A program made the position numbers and the translations under genes. The notes below the pieces were generated by a model. It was not told the DNA's origin, searched no databases, and saw nothing but the letters and a program-made list of their open reading frames with translations. 59,634 bases of DNA, from assembly GCA_020403455.1 (NCBI GenBank), contig JADBXP010000031.1:1-59634 (forward strand), read 5' to 3'. The DNA is from Chitinophagaceae bacterium (GTDB taxonomy: Bacteria > Bacteroidota > Bacteroidia > Chitinophagales > Chitinophagaceae). Shown one piece after another: positions 8,993 through 18,839 of the stretch. Every line of letters starts with the position of its first letter. Within the stretch, counting starts at the first letter, position 1.

Positions 8993-10582
8993 ATGAGAAA
9001 GTCATTAATATTAGTAGTCACCGTATCACTCCTGGTGGCTTGTAACAAAGATTTCTTAGATGTAAAGCCACAGCAGAGTGTACTGATTGAGGACGTATTC
9101 TCTCAGATGTCCACTTCCCGCGCAGCGGTCAATGGATTGTATTCATTGATGCAATCGTATAGTTACTATGGCCGCGATGCTATGGTGATTCCAGAAGTAA
9201 TTTCTGATAATGTAACCAGAAGCGTAAGAACCGGTAATCGTTATACGGGTATGAATACGATGACACACACTGCTACCGATGCGAATGTGAGCAGAATGTG
9301 GAACCAAATGTACCAGGTGGCTACCAATGCCAACGCGATTATTGCCAATGAAGACAACATCAAGAAGATCGCTACTTCATTAGAACAGGCAGAAGCTGCC
9401 CAGTTGGTGGGAGAGGCTTATGCAATAAGAGCCATGGTCTATTTTGATCTGGCGAAGTTCTTTGGTCGTCCTTTGAATTTTACTGCAGATGGCTCACATC
9501 TTTGTGTTCCACTGGTGTTGAAACCGGTAACAAAAATTGAAGAAGTGGTTTTCCCCGCCCGCAATACGGCTGCAGAAGTATATGCTCAGATCGAAAAAGA
9601 TATAACAGAAGCCCTGAAGCGCTTGCCGGTGGATGGGGGTGTAATCAACAGTGGTTCGGTTAGCAATGCCATGTTCAGAACACGCATGAACAGGTGGGGT
9701 GTAACTGCATTGCGTGCACGTGTTGCTGTTTTCCGTGAAGACTGGCCAACAGCAGTTGCCGCTGCAACCGAGGTGATCAACTCAGGAAGATACTCGCTCT
9801 ACTCATTTGGCTCTATGCTGCAAGACTTCCGCACACAGAACAGCGCTGAATCTATTTTCGAAGTAGTGAATAATTCTAATGATAACCCCGGAACTGATTC
9901 TTACGCTTATTTATCCAGCCAGCAAGGATATGGTGAATTGTTGGGAACGATCACCAGCATGAACAGCAGAAGTACAGGTGCCACCCTATCTACGTTCCGC
10001 AGTTTATATGATGCCTATTCTGCAACTGATGTGAGAAGAGGATTTGTGGCATTGGGTAACCGCAATGCTTTGGGCGGAGAAACCAATGTTCCGCTTTGTC
10101 TGAAGTATGTCAACATCACCACCTACCTGGAAAACATCAAGGTGATGCGCATAGCTGAAATGTACCTTTCTCGTGGGGAAGCATTGGCCAGACTGGCCAT
10201 AGCCAACAATGACATAGCACAGTTGACAGCTTCATTGGTTGACATCAATCTGATCCGCAAGTCGCGCGACACTTCTTCCAATACAAGACCTTATGCGGCT
10301 TCTTTACTTGCAACACCACCGGTAGGAACCCTGCGGGCCACTGCTTATGTGGACAGCATCATTGTGGAGAGAAGAAAAGAATTGGCACTGGAAGGACAGC
10401 GCTTGTTTGATCTGAACAGAACAAGAACCAATTTTGTAAAAATCAGTTCCGGCGGAAACGCTACTTCGCGATTGATCAACTACAGCACATCTACCAGTAC
10501 TTTAACCCAACGGACTATTTTACCGATTCCATTAACGCAGGTACAAAATAATCCTAACATGGTACAGAACCCAGGGTTCTGA
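8993..10582 (+). CDS. SusD/RagB-family surface lipoprotein (locus 1)
   Basis: A 529-residue ligand-binding lipoprotein that forms the lid of the preceding SusC transporter. The lipobox LLVAC puts the acylated Cys at residue 17. The typical SusD start (NKDFLDVKP) follows. The TPR-like helical regions include the AYAIRAMVYFDLAKFFG segment, and the C-terminus carries the usual ERRKELALEGQRLFDLNR and a closing NPNMVQNPGF. It lies 20 bp after SusC and 14 bp before the next gene, so one operon is likely. Confidence 0.93.
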   Translation: MRKSLILVVTVSLLVACNKDFLDVKPQQSVLIEDVFSQMSTSRAAVNGLYSLMQSYSYYGRDAMVIPEVISDNVTRSVRTGNRYTGMNTMTHTATDANVSRMWNQMYQVATNANAIIANEDNIKKIATSLEQAEAAQLVGEAYAIRAMVYFDLAKFFGRPLNFTADGSHLCVPLVLKPVTKIEEVVFPARNTAAEVYAQIEKDITEALKRLPVDGGVINSGSVSNAMFRTRMNRWGVTALRARVAVFREDWPTAVAAATEVINSGRYSLYSFGSMLQDFRTQNSAESIFEVVNNSNDNPGTDSYAYLSSQQGYGELLGTITSMNSRSTGATLSTFRSLYDAYSATDVRRGFVALGNRNALGGETNVPLCLKYVNITTYLENIKVMRIAEMYLSRGEALARLAIANNDIAQLTASLVDINLIRKSRDTSSNTRPYAASLLATPPVGTLRATAYVDSIIVERRKELALEGQRLFDLNRTRTNFVKISSGGNATSRLINYSTSTSTLTQRTILPIPLTQVQNNPNMVQNPGF

Positions 10583-10596
10583 TAAAGCGATCAAAC

Positions 10597-11355
10597 ATGA
10601 TGTTCAGAAAGGGACTGTGGGTCGGTTATTTATTGTTGTTGGTATTTTCCGTTCCCGCAAGGGCAAACGAAAAGCAGGACACCTTGCGTGTGTTGTTTGT
10701 GGGTAATTCCTATGTGTATTACAACAACCTGGCACAACTCATCAATCTACTCACAGATTCTATGCCCACCCGCCTGATTTGTACCAAGTCAACGGTGGGT
10801 GCAGCACATCTCGGAGAACACTGGCGTGGCTTGCGCGGACTTCGTTCCAAGACACTGATCACAGAAAAAAAATATGATATCGTAGTCATACAAGACAACA
10901 GCATGTGGCCACTGGAGCACAAAGACAGCTTACTGTTCTATGGAAAACTTTTCACTGATTTGATTCGTTCCACAGGAGCCCGCCCCTATCTCTATTCAAC
11001 CTGGGCTCGACAAAAAACACCGGAGACGCAAACTGCCATCACGGCTGCCTATGCAGAATTGGCAACAGCAACAGGCGCTACGCGGGTTCCGGTTGGTGAT
11101 GCCTGGGAGTTGGCACGGCAACAAAAACCGGAGATGGTGTTGTTTCATTCCGATGGTTCGCATCCCTCACCGCTGGGAACATTTTTAATCGCATTGAGTT
11201 TTATTAAAAAAATTACCGGAACACTGCCTGCCCGATACCGGCAGGTCTATAATTATCCGGACAAAGATGGGGAGTCTTTTCGGTTGATGCAGTTAACCGA
11301 AGAAGAGATGAAATTGTGTGCCGGTTTTGCCGAGCAGGTACAATCCAAACAATGA
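10597..11355 (+). CDS. SGNH/GDSL-like secreted hydrolase
   Basis: A 252-residue protein with a signal peptide (cleaved near ARA-NE, about residue 24). Block I is FVGNSYVYYNN, with the likely nucleophile Ser in the GNS motif. Near the C-terminus SDGSHPSPLG supplies the Asp-x-x-His pair. This pattern fits SGNH hydrolases that remove acyl groups from glycans or other esters. Directly behind SusD, it probably processes the ligand bound by that pair. The gene overlaps an in-frame extension of the next ORF, whose better start is at 11366. Confidence 0.72.
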   Translation: MMFRKGLWVGYLLLLVFSVPARANEKQDTLRVLFVGNSYVYYNNLAQLINLLTDSMPTRLICTKSTVGAAHLGEHWRGLRGLRSKTLITEKKYDIVVIQDNSMWPLEHKDSLLFYGKLFTDLIRSTGARPYLYSTWARQKTPETQTAITAAYAELATATGATRVPVGDAWELARQQKPEMVLFHSDGSHPSPLGTFLIALSFIKKITGTLPARYRQVYNYPDKDGESFRLMQLTEEEMKLCAGFAEQVQSKQ

Positions 11356-11365
11356 ACCTGCCTGC

Positions 11366-12601
11366 ATGAAAAAAATTCTTTCTAATCTTACATTCTGGGT
11401 ACTTCTTTCCATTAGTGCAGGCATTCTGCTGGGACATTTTCGTCCTGCGTTAGCAGTACAAATGAAACCACTGGGTGATTATTTCATTGATGTAGTGAAG
11501 CTTTTCATAGGCCCTATTATCTTCCTCACCCTTGTAACCGGAATTTCCGGAATGGGTGATTTGAAAAAGGTGGGTAAACTTGGTGCCAAGGCACTGATTT
11601 ATTTTGAGGTAATCACTACGCTTGCACTTATCATTGGTATGCTGGTAGGTTTTATTTTTCGCCCGGGCGCAGGGGTGACCAGCAATGCATCCACGGTAGA
11701 TATAAGTAAATACCGTTCCGGCGATACCTCTATTTCCTGGATCGATTTTTTTAAAAGCAACTACACCATACAAATATTACTCGTTGCCATATTGGTGGGC
11801 ATCATTGTAAGCCGCCTGAGTCGGCGGGAAGAAATATTGCGTTATTTCTACATCGCCTCTTCCTGGGTCTTTCGTGCCCTGCACTGGGTAATGAAACTGG
11901 CACCCATCGGGGCATTTGGAGGCATGGCTTACACCATTGGGAAATATGGCATTGCTTCCTTGCTGCCCTTGGGAAAACTGATGTTGTGTGTTTATCTCAC
12001 CATGGCACTCTTTCTTTTTGTGGTGCTGGGATCGCTGCTGCGCTATTATTCTATCAGCATGTGGAAATTCCTTTCCTATATCAAAAACGAATTATTGATC
12101 GTATTGGGGACATCCTCTTCAGAGGCCGGACTTCCATCGTTGATGGAAAAGCTCGAGGGCATGGGCTGTCATAAATCGGTGGTGGGTTTGGTTGTTCCTG
12201 CCGGCTATTCCTTCAATCTCGATGGTACTTCTATTTATTTATCTATGGCCATTATTTTTCTGGCACAGGTCTACGATGTTCACCTGAACTTCAGTCAGAT
12301 CATCACCATCATTGGTATTCTCATGGTCACATCCAAAGGAGCTGCTGGCGTTACGGGTAGTGGCTTCATCATACTGGCTTCTACTTTAACTGCTACCAAA
12401 GTAATACCTATTGAAGGACTCGCTCTTCTGTTGGGAGTGGATCGTTTCATGTCGGAAGCCCGTGCCATCACCAACTTCATTGGCAACGGAGTGGCTGCCA
12501 TAGTCCTTTCCAATCATGAAAAAATGTTCGATAAAGGACGCATGCATGAAGCCTTCCACCGCAAGGGACCTAACCGCGTTGATATCCCCGCCGCGGAATA
12601 A
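11366..12601 (+). CDS. Dicarboxylate/amino acid:cation symporter (DAACS family)
   Basis: An inner-membrane symporter of about 411 residues that takes up C4-dicarboxylates or acidic amino acids with Na+ or H+. Eight or so hydrophobic segments are visible. The family's serine-rich re-entrant loop appears as LGTSSSEAGLPS, and the substrate-binding helix region as PAGYSFNLDGTS, with a later GVDRFMSEARAITNFIGN segment. The start MKKIL at 11366 is chosen over the upstream ATG at 11318, which would overlap the SGNH gene. It lies 10 bp behind that gene and is likely the last gene of the SusC1 operon. Confidence 0.92.
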   Translation: MKKILSNLTFWVLLSISAGILLGHFRPALAVQMKPLGDYFIDVVKLFIGPIIFLTLVTGISGMGDLKKVGKLGAKALIYFEVITTLALIIGMLVGFIFRPGAGVTSNASTVDISKYRSGDTSISWIDFFKSNYTIQILLVAILVGIIVSRLSRREEILRYFYIASSWVFRALHWVMKLAPIGAFGGMAYTIGKYGIASLLPLGKLMLCVYLTMALFLFVVLGSLLRYYSISMWKFLSYIKNELLIVLGTSSSEAGLPSLMEKLEGMGCHKSVVGLVVPAGYSFNLDGTSIYLSMAIIFLAQVYDVHLNFSQIITIIGILMVTSKGAAGVTGSGFIILASTLTATKVIPIEGLALLLGVDRFMSEARAITNFIGNGVAAIVLSNHEKMFDKGRMHEAFHRKGPNRVDIPAAE

Positions 12602-12651
12602 TTGAAAAGTAAATAGTGCCATCAAGGTGCCTGTTGCAACTATTGCTTGTG

Positions 12652-13800
12652 CTAGATAGTGAGAAATGAGAGCAATAAAAAAATCGAAAACAGAATAGAA
12701 AATGATATGCCCTGAAGCATCAGGAACAGGACCATTTTTAAAAAAGTTTTGCCGATCGATTGCTGATAGAATCTGTATAGGGTGAAAAAGAGGTAGACCA
12801 GAATACCGAAGTACAAAGCAGTTTCCACCCAATCTTTAATTGTTGGAAGCTGCAGGGATTGCAAGATGGCTGATGTAAATAACTGGAGTGTAAGTAATAG
12901 AAAGATGCCGCAATAGAGGTGTATAGTAAGTATCGCATGCTCCGTGTACCACCATTTTTTTCTGCGCACATACACGAGCAACAGGATCCAGGCGGTGATG
13001 GGTAGCGAGACGAAGAGCATCTTGGGCAGGTACAATGAAAAGCGGCTCTCCCAATCAAGGAGCAATTTACCCTCTTCGCCGCTGTACTTTTCCCGTATAC
13101 TTGCAATCTTCTTGTTAATGAAGTTCATCAACTTCTCGTCTCTTTTTTCCGGCGGTAATTTTTGCTGGCTTAACTCATACAAAGAGGCACTAAGGATGGT
13201 ATCGTCTCTTGTATATGCAATTTTGGTGGTGCCAATCGATACCTCAGCATTGGTAGAGGTATCATTTAAGTTGAAGTAAATGAGCTGCTTCTTACTGCTA
13301 TCATTTTGTAATAACCAGCGATTTTTCTTCATCCGGATCAATTTTTCCTGGGTCAGCAGCTTTCTGATCTCAGAACTGCTATCTGAGATTTTTTTATCGA
13401 GGTCATTGATTTTTTTGTCCAGCAAACGAACCACAGAATCTCGGGTGGCAACATACCCATCGTTCGGTTGCTCATTGTCAGTGGGTGAGGGTATCAGGTA
13501 TTGCAGGATGAAAAAGGCAAAAGAGATGAACAGGTACATGCGGATGGGATGCAAGTAGCTGGCTCTTTTCCCCGAAATGTATTCCCGGGTCAGCTTACCG
13601 GGTTTCAATAGCAATACACGGATTGTGGAGAAGAATTTTCCGTCAAAATGGGTGAAGTCATTGAAGAAGTGAACCAGGAGTTGCCAGAAACTTTCTCTGG
13701 CTTCAATGTTCTCCTGACCACAGTGACTACAGAAGCGCTCTGCCACTTCATGGCCGCAATTCAGGCAATTGGTTTCTTTTCTAAGTTGTTGGTTCGCCAT
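12652..13800 (-). CDS. DUF3667 membrane protein with zinc ribbon
   Basis: A 382-residue protein. The N-terminus carries a zinc ribbon with Cys12, Cys15, Cys24 and Cys27. The DUF3667 signature follows with FDGKFFSTIRVLLLKPGKLTREYISGKR and YLHPIRMYLF. There is a first membrane segment near residue 95, a charged central region predicted to be coiled, and four further hydrophobic segments at the C-terminus. The family is common in Bacteroidota and its function is unknown. It is convergent with the symporter gene and stands alone. Confidence 0.88.
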   Translation of the reverse strand: MANQQLRKETNCLNCGHEVAERFCSHCGQENIEARESFWQLLVHFFNDFTHFDGKFFSTIRVLLLKPGKLTREYISGKRASYLHPIRMYLFISFAFFILQYLIPSPTDNEQPNDGYVATRDSVVRLLDKKINDLDKKISDSSSEIRKLLTQEKLIRMKKNRWLLQNDSSKKQLIYFNLNDTSTNAEVSIGTTKIAYTRDDTILSASLYELSQQKLPPEKRDEKLMNFINKKIASIREKYSGEEGKLLLDWESRFSLYLPKMLFVSLPITAWILLLVYVRRKKWWYTEHAILTIHLYCGIFLLLTLQLFTSAILQSLQLPTIKDWVETALYFGILVYLFFTLYRFYQQSIGKTFLKMVLFLMLQGISFSILFSIFLLLSFLTI

Positions 13801-13915
13801 GGAAGAACAGCATTCAAATGTAAATGGCTGTTAATGTAATAACAATGGTATGGATTTCCATTCAATTTTGATTGGTTTTCGGCGGATTTTTGTTACTTAG
13901 CGTAAAATCCAACCT

Positions 13916-15226
13916 ATGCAATTCCTCTACCGAAGGACAAATCATTTATTGGCAGTAGTCGGTCACTCAAAAAATGTTCCTCCCGACCGTACGCTACATG
14001 GTTTTTTATCACTTTCCCTTTTTCCCTTTCCCCAAAGTATTTACCGCGCTGTATTTCCCATACGCGTGGGAAGATTATTCCTTCACTTTGTTTTCTTCCT
14101 TGCTTTCTGCTCCACCACCTATTCCGCTATTGGTCAATCAATTTTTTCCTCCCGAAAAAAACACACGGTGGAAGTAACCGGTTATGGAGATACGGAGGCG
14201 GAGGCGCGCTTGGATGCAGAGGTAAAGGCGATTGTCAGCACCATTGGTTCATTTGTAACCAGACAAACAGAGATCGTAGATGATGAATTGATTTCAGATA
14301 AGATGTCTGAGATTGCTGCCGGCACGATTAGCCGACTAGATATCATTCGGCCATTTGATGGGAAGTCCATGACAGTAAAAGTACAGGTATCTGTTACTGA
14401 GGTGATGAAGTTTTGCAAGAACAATGGAATAGGTACGGACATCAATGGCGCTGCTTTCGCGGGAGAGTTCAACCGGCAAGGCCGCAATGAGTCGGCAGAG
14501 CAAACGGCATTATCGGCTTTGTCAAGTAAGTTGAATAGTATTTTGGAAAAATGCTTTGACTTCCGCGTGATTGCAGCTGAACCTACGATCGATCCTTATG
14601 GATCCTCTTCACAGTCCACCAAAATTCCCCTGCTGGTTGAGGCATATTCCAATGCCAATATCAAGATCGCATACCGGGAAATTATTCAAACCCTGCGGGG
14701 TATTTCCATGACCCAATCGGAAGTTGACACCTACAAGAAAATGGGAAAAGAAGTCTTTCCTTTATCCGTGTACTCTGAAGATGATATCAAACGACATTAT
14801 ACCGGATGGAATATGCGACAACCCAGGTTTCCGCCACAAACTTCCTCTAATACTTTTTATTTGCGCAGGGACCCGCGCAACCTCTTCAATTCAATATTCA
14901 GTAAGGGAACGGTAGAGTCGCTGAACAAGCAATTTCAGGTGAGATTTGTTGGAACTGAAGAGAGCATCAGTGCATCCTCATTTGAGTCCATCAATATGCT
15001 CATGAAGGACAACAAAAAATATGATGTGAATAGCTATGCACCCTATATGTACATGAGTGAGATCAGGCGTTCACCTCTTGACCGCATTCGTTATTATTCA
15101 GAAGATGAAGTACTGGTGTTGCCTTCAAGGGAGGGGGTATTGACCGGCGTATTCAAGTATGATTACAAGACAGATGTCAACCGGGTAGGCAGGTACAAAA
15201 GGGTGGAAGTGATTCCCACGAGATAA
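13916..15226 (+). CDS. Secreted protein of unknown function (FlgT/LPP20-like N-terminal region)
   Basis: As read from the ATG, 436 residues. The first 50 lack a normal signal sequence. A GTG at 14066 would start just before a hydrophobic stretch ending near AIGQ, a good signal peptide, so the real start may be there (386 residues). After it, VEVTGYGDTEAEARLDAEVKA resembles the N-terminal fold of FlgT/LPP20-type lipoproteins, where an Ala-rich helix follows a strand. The rest is unrecognised. A possible promoter with TTTTTG and TTACTTAG lies just upstream of 13916. Standalone gene. Confidence 0.7.
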   Translation: MQFLYRRTNHLLAVVGHSKNVPPDRTLHGFLSLSLFPFPQSIYRAVFPIRVGRLFLHFVFFLAFCSTTYSAIGQSIFSSRKKHTVEVTGYGDTEAEARLDAEVKAIVSTIGSFVTRQTEIVDDELISDKMSEIAAGTISRLDIIRPFDGKSMTVKVQVSVTEVMKFCKNNGIGTDINGAAFAGEFNRQGRNESAEQTALSALSSKLNSILEKCFDFRVIAAEPTIDPYGSSSQSTKIPLLVEAYSNANIKIAYREIIQTLRGISMTQSEVDTYKKMGKEVFPLSVYSEDDIKRHYTGWNMRQPRFPPQTSSNTFYLRRDPRNLFNSIFSKGTVESLNKQFQVRFVGTEESISASSFESINMLMKDNKKYDVNSYAPYMYMSEIRRSPLDRIRYYSEDEVLVLPSREGVLTGVFKYDYKTDVNRVGRYKRVEVIPTR

Positions 15227-15304
15227 TGATCCTTTGCTTCCTGCGTAAGCAGCTAAAGAATGAATGTGCTAACTATTCGCCCGATTGGCAACACCGGCAC
15301 CGGC

Positions 15305-16735
15305 TTACTCCTGATCGGAGAGGCCATACTTCGTATTCAACGAAAAAATGGTATCTGCTGAGTAAGTCTCCTGACTCACTTCCGACAACTGTTCTGCCAG
15401 CAATTGTTTCTTGTGGTCCAGTGTAGAGCGATTGGTGGCAATGATTTGCGCTCCTTTCTCATCCGGAGCAACATTCATTTTATCCAGCAATGATAAAACT
15501 GCATCCATCTGCTGTAACACGGCAGTAATCTGGTTGGGCAGCCAGCTGGTGATAGGTGTTCCACCTGTTGCTTTGGCATAAGGGGTATTGGCCATGATGT
15601 ATTTCTGCACAAACTGCCAGTGTCCGTTCCTGAAATGATAGATCTGCTCCAGGATACCCAGTAAGCGGGACAATCCAGTAGCGGAATTGTGTTGTTGCAA
15701 GTAACCGCTCATGCCTTCAGCATGGATGTCTTTTACCTGTGCTTCCAGGTCATTGAAAAAATGCTGTACAACGACAGGACGATATTTTCTCAGGTCGAGC
15801 AGGTAAGCGGTCAGTTCATTTTTGGGATAAAAATTCGTCACGCCGGAGAAGATATCTTCCATGGGAATGATATCGTCTTGCGCTCCTGTTTGTCCGCGGA
15901 ATTGTTGCGGGGTATCCCATACACCTGTATAGGTAACACCGTCACCAAAAATTTCTTCATTGCCTTTGATGCCCATGATGAAAACGCGGAAGTCATTGTA
16001 GTGCTGCCAGCGCGAGGCCTTCCACATTTCTTTTCTGCGGATGTTCATGCGGGTGAGTGTATCCAGGTTATCATCGAGGGCTTGCTCTACTGCTGGGAGA
16101 TCATTGTTTTGAATGGATTGAAGGGCCTTCATCACAGAACCCACCAATGCGGGTGAAAACTGGTTGATGTCAACATGCAGTAAAATGAATCCTGCTTCAT
16201 CGGGCTGGCCGGAAAAGCGAACACACATGGAGAGGTTGTGCCATTCTAAAGGACCATTCGGATCGATTTTTTTGAAGTTCCCCAAAGAGTAACCATAGTG
16301 ATAGTCGAGCCAGGGAAATACCTCTAATTTATCGCAAACGGCTACCAATGGTTGAGCAATTTGAGCAGGTAATATAGTATTGGCTTTACCGTATTTTCCG
16401 GTATCGCGGAAATGCTGAAAAGCAGGTTCCAGTGTATAGGCGGAGGTGAGAAATGCATAAGCACGGTAGAGTGCCTGAATGACACGAATGTCTTTTTCAG
16501 CAGTCACCTGCTCGAGGAAATTGGGTAACGTTGCCGCTGCCTCATGAATTTTTCCGGGATAATGGAGGTAACCGCCGGTACCGTCTTCTTTCACTACCGG
16601 CATATGATCGAGTAGTTCCTGCAGAGGGCCGTAGGGTTCGGGGAGAATTGCCAGCGGGGGAGCGGCAGGCAGAAATCCATGGGAGGCACTGACGTCAAAA
16701 AATCCGTCGGTGTACGAGTCTTGTAAAATTTTCAT
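15305..16735 (-). CDS. Indoleamine 2,3-dioxygenase-like heme protein
   Basis: A 476-residue cytoplasmic protein. Recognisable family blocks are the N-terminal GFLPAAPPLAILP, the middle FRGQTGAQDDIIPMEDIFSGV (compare the RGQSGAQSS region of IDO) and, near the C-terminus, GHWQFVQKYI, whose His is the expected proximal heme ligand. The ATGGTPITSWLPNQ block follows. Members oxidise the indole ring of tryptophan to N-formylkynurenine; some bacterial homologues are of uncertain activity. No other kynurenine-pathway gene is adjacent, so the role here is open. Confidence 0.82.
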   Translation of the reverse strand: MKILQDSYTDGFFDVSASHGFLPAAPPLAILPEPYGPLQELLDHMPVVKEDGTGGYLHYPGKIHEAAATLPNFLEQVTAEKDIRVIQALYRAYAFLTSAYTLEPAFQHFRDTGKYGKANTILPAQIAQPLVAVCDKLEVFPWLDYHYGYSLGNFKKIDPNGPLEWHNLSMCVRFSGQPDEAGFILLHVDINQFSPALVGSVMKALQSIQNNDLPAVEQALDDNLDTLTRMNIRRKEMWKASRWQHYNDFRVFIMGIKGNEEIFGDGVTYTGVWDTPQQFRGQTGAQDDIIPMEDIFSGVTNFYPKNELTAYLLDLRKYRPVVVQHFFNDLEAQVKDIHAEGMSGYLQQHNSATGLSRLLGILEQIYHFRNGHWQFVQKYIMANTPYAKATGGTPITSWLPNQITAVLQQMDAVLSLLDKMNVAPDEKGAQIIATNRSTLDHKKQLLAEQLSEVSQETYSADTIFSLNTKYGLSDQE

Positions 16736-16800
16736 GGCAAGTCGTTAAACGAGCGCAAGGTAAGGCAAATCCAATAAAATACTAATGACCGTTAGGATAT

Positions 16801-18708
16801 TTAATTCCTCCTAATGTTTTCAACTTTTCCTTGTCTTATTTCAAATACCATGGCAGTTTTAGGTGCTATGCGCAGGGCGGTATTCAGTGGAATGGGTTCG
16901 CTGCCAAAGGTGGGTATCGCAGTACTTTGCTGCGAGATGATTTCCGAGAAGCGACGGGTATCGAGCATCATTTCTTTTTCGTTGCGGTTCATCACCACCA
17001 TCAGCGTATCACCGGGAGCATAGCGGAAATAAATATACATACCATCGAAGGGAGCGAAGTGCAGGGTTTTACCCGATGTGATGGCAGGATGTTGTTGGCG
17101 CCAGTGCAACATTTGGCGCATGAACTGCTGTATGTTTTTTTGTGAGGTGCTGAGTCCCTCGCCAGTGAATGCATTCACAGCATCGTCTTTCCATCCTCCC
17201 GGAAAATCAATCCGTATATAACCATGGTCATTGGGATGGGTGGAATTGGAAGCCAATATTTCTGTTCCATAGAGGAACTGCGGAATACCGCGCATGGTTA
17301 GCAGGTAGGTGATGGCCATTTTCAGGAGGGCTGTGTCTTCATTCAATTGTGTGAAGATGCGATCCATATCGTGGTTATCACCGAAGACCAGCATTTGATT
17401 GGGATTGGCATAGGCAAAATCATTCGCCAGTGCCTCATAGAGGCGTGTAAGCCCGGTGGAAGTCCATGGTATTTCCTGCTCTCGGATAGCATTGATCAGG
17501 GATTGTTGTAAAGGGAAATCCATAACAGTATTCAGGCAACTTATGTACCCATCGCTGTTCTTCTTGCCCTGCTGCCAGTAAGATTCGATCAGCGGATTGT
17601 AGCTCCATTCTTCTCCTACCATGCTGAAGTTGGGATATTCCTGCATCATGCGACAACTCCATTGGCGCAAAAATTCCTTGTTGCTATAGCCATACGTGTC
17701 TTGCCTGATTCCCCCCAGCTGCAAGGTTTCTGTGAACCAGATGCTGCGCTGGATCAGGTAGTTGGCCACCAATGGATTTTCGCTGTTCATGTCGGGCATG
17801 GTCTTATCGAACCAGCCACGGGTCATTAAGTCTTTGTCATAATTAGAAGCATACGGGTCCTGATTGGTGGTTCTTCGGTGTGTAGTTATTTGATAGGCAT
17901 CGGCTTTGTTGATCCAGTCTTTCATTGGCAGATCTTTCATCCAGCGGTGTTCACTGCCGCAGTGATTCAACACTTCGTCGAAGATGAGTTTAATTCCCTT
18001 TTGTCTTGCTTTCATGGCCAGCTCGCGATAATCATCCATTGTTCCGTAGCGGGGATCGATGCGATAATGGTCGGTGATGGAATAACCATGGTATGAGTAG
18101 GTCGCCATGTTATTTTCCAGCAGGGGCGTGCACCAGATGGCGGTGAAGCCCATGTCTTTGATATAGTCCAGGTGATTGATGATACCACGCAAGTCGCCGC
18201 CATGTCTTCCGCCGGGAAGATCCCGGCGAACCGAGGCCTCCTTCATGCCTGCAACCACATCATTGGACGGGTCTCCATTGGCAAAGCGATCGGGCATGAT
18301 CAGGTAAACGACATCGGTAGATTGGAATCCTTTCAGTTCTCGGGGATCTCGTTGTCGCGACAATAGTTGATAGCGCAACGTGTCCTTTTTTTGTTGTGGG
18401 TAGTGAAAGATGATGGGAAGCGTTCCCGGCTTAGTTCCCGGCTGAATATATAAGTCGATGAACAAATAATTCTTGCTGTCAGCGGGAATCACTTTTTCGA
18501 TGCGCACACCGGGATAAACCAGGGAAGGTCGGGCTGAACCAATACCGGGCCCTTCCACCATCAGTTGCAGGCGGGGATTTTTCATGCCGGTAAACCAGTT
18601 CAGGGGCTCTGCCCTGTTGATTTGCGCCTTTGATGGCAACTGTAAAAAAAAGCATGCTGCTACTGTTGGTGCTAAACTTCTGCAGAAAGAATAAATTGTC
18701 ATTTGCAT
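16801..18708 (-). CDS. GH13 neopullulanase/cyclomaltodextrinase (SusA-like)
   Basis: A 635-residue periplasmic alpha-glucan hydrolase with a signal peptide (about 1-29) and an N-terminal cyclomaltodextrinase-type beta domain (about 45-118). The (beta/alpha)8 barrel has the four GH13 regions: DEVLNH (244-249), GIRQDTYGY with nucleophile D337, VGEEW with acid/base E366, and GDNHDMD. A C-terminal beta domain closes it. By analogy with SusA it would cut imported malto-oligosaccharides. It is divergent from the second GH13 gene across a 131-bp gap with symmetrical motifs. Confidence 0.92.
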   Translation of the reverse strand: MQMTIYSFCRSLAPTVAACFFLQLPSKAQINRAEPLNWFTGMKNPRLQLMVEGPGIGSARPSLVYPGVRIEKVIPADSKNYLFIDLYIQPGTKPGTLPIIFHYPQQKKDTLRYQLLSRQRDPRELKGFQSTDVVYLIMPDRFANGDPSNDVVAGMKEASVRRDLPGGRHGGDLRGIINHLDYIKDMGFTAIWCTPLLENNMATYSYHGYSITDHYRIDPRYGTMDDYRELAMKARQKGIKLIFDEVLNHCGSEHRWMKDLPMKDWINKADAYQITTHRRTTNQDPYASNYDKDLMTRGWFDKTMPDMNSENPLVANYLIQRSIWFTETLQLGGIRQDTYGYSNKEFLRQWSCRMMQEYPNFSMVGEEWSYNPLIESYWQQGKKNSDGYISCLNTVMDFPLQQSLINAIREQEIPWTSTGLTRLYEALANDFAYANPNQMLVFGDNHDMDRIFTQLNEDTALLKMAITYLLTMRGIPQFLYGTEILASNSTHPNDHGYIRIDFPGGWKDDAVNAFTGEGLSTSQKNIQQFMRQMLHWRQQHPAITSGKTLHFAPFDGMYIYFRYAPGDTLMVVMNRNEKEMMLDTRRFSEIISQQSTAIPTFGSEPIPLNTALRIAPKTAMVFEIRQGKVENIRRN

Positions 18709-18770
18709 GGTGCCATGGTGTTATTAAAAAGAGACCCGGTAACCCCGGTTTCTTCCATTGAAAAAATTTT

Positions 18771-18838
18771 CCGGCAAATAATTTCATAAAACTAATGTGT
18801 TTTTTGTACATATTTGTACTTCAAACGACGTTTGCCGG
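18771..18838. promoter_or_regulatory. Divergent GH13 promoter region with palindromes
   Basis: The gap between the two divergent GH13 genes contains CCGGCAAA (18771-18778) and its exact reverse complement TTTGCCGG (18831-18838). It also holds the perfect 13-bp palindrome CAAACG-A-CGTTTG (18822-18834), similar to the CAAACG half-sites of LacI-family operators, and a GTAC-N6-GTAC pair. These look like operator sites for shared control of both enzymes. No LacI gene is in the window; the nearest regulator is the Nudix protein at 21750. Confidence 0.5.
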
Positions 18839-18839
18839 T

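Noticed and set aside
15226..15426. 66-codon plus-strand frame behind the 13916 gene
   Set aside because: Most of it is opposite the dioxygenase gene and it shows no protein pattern.
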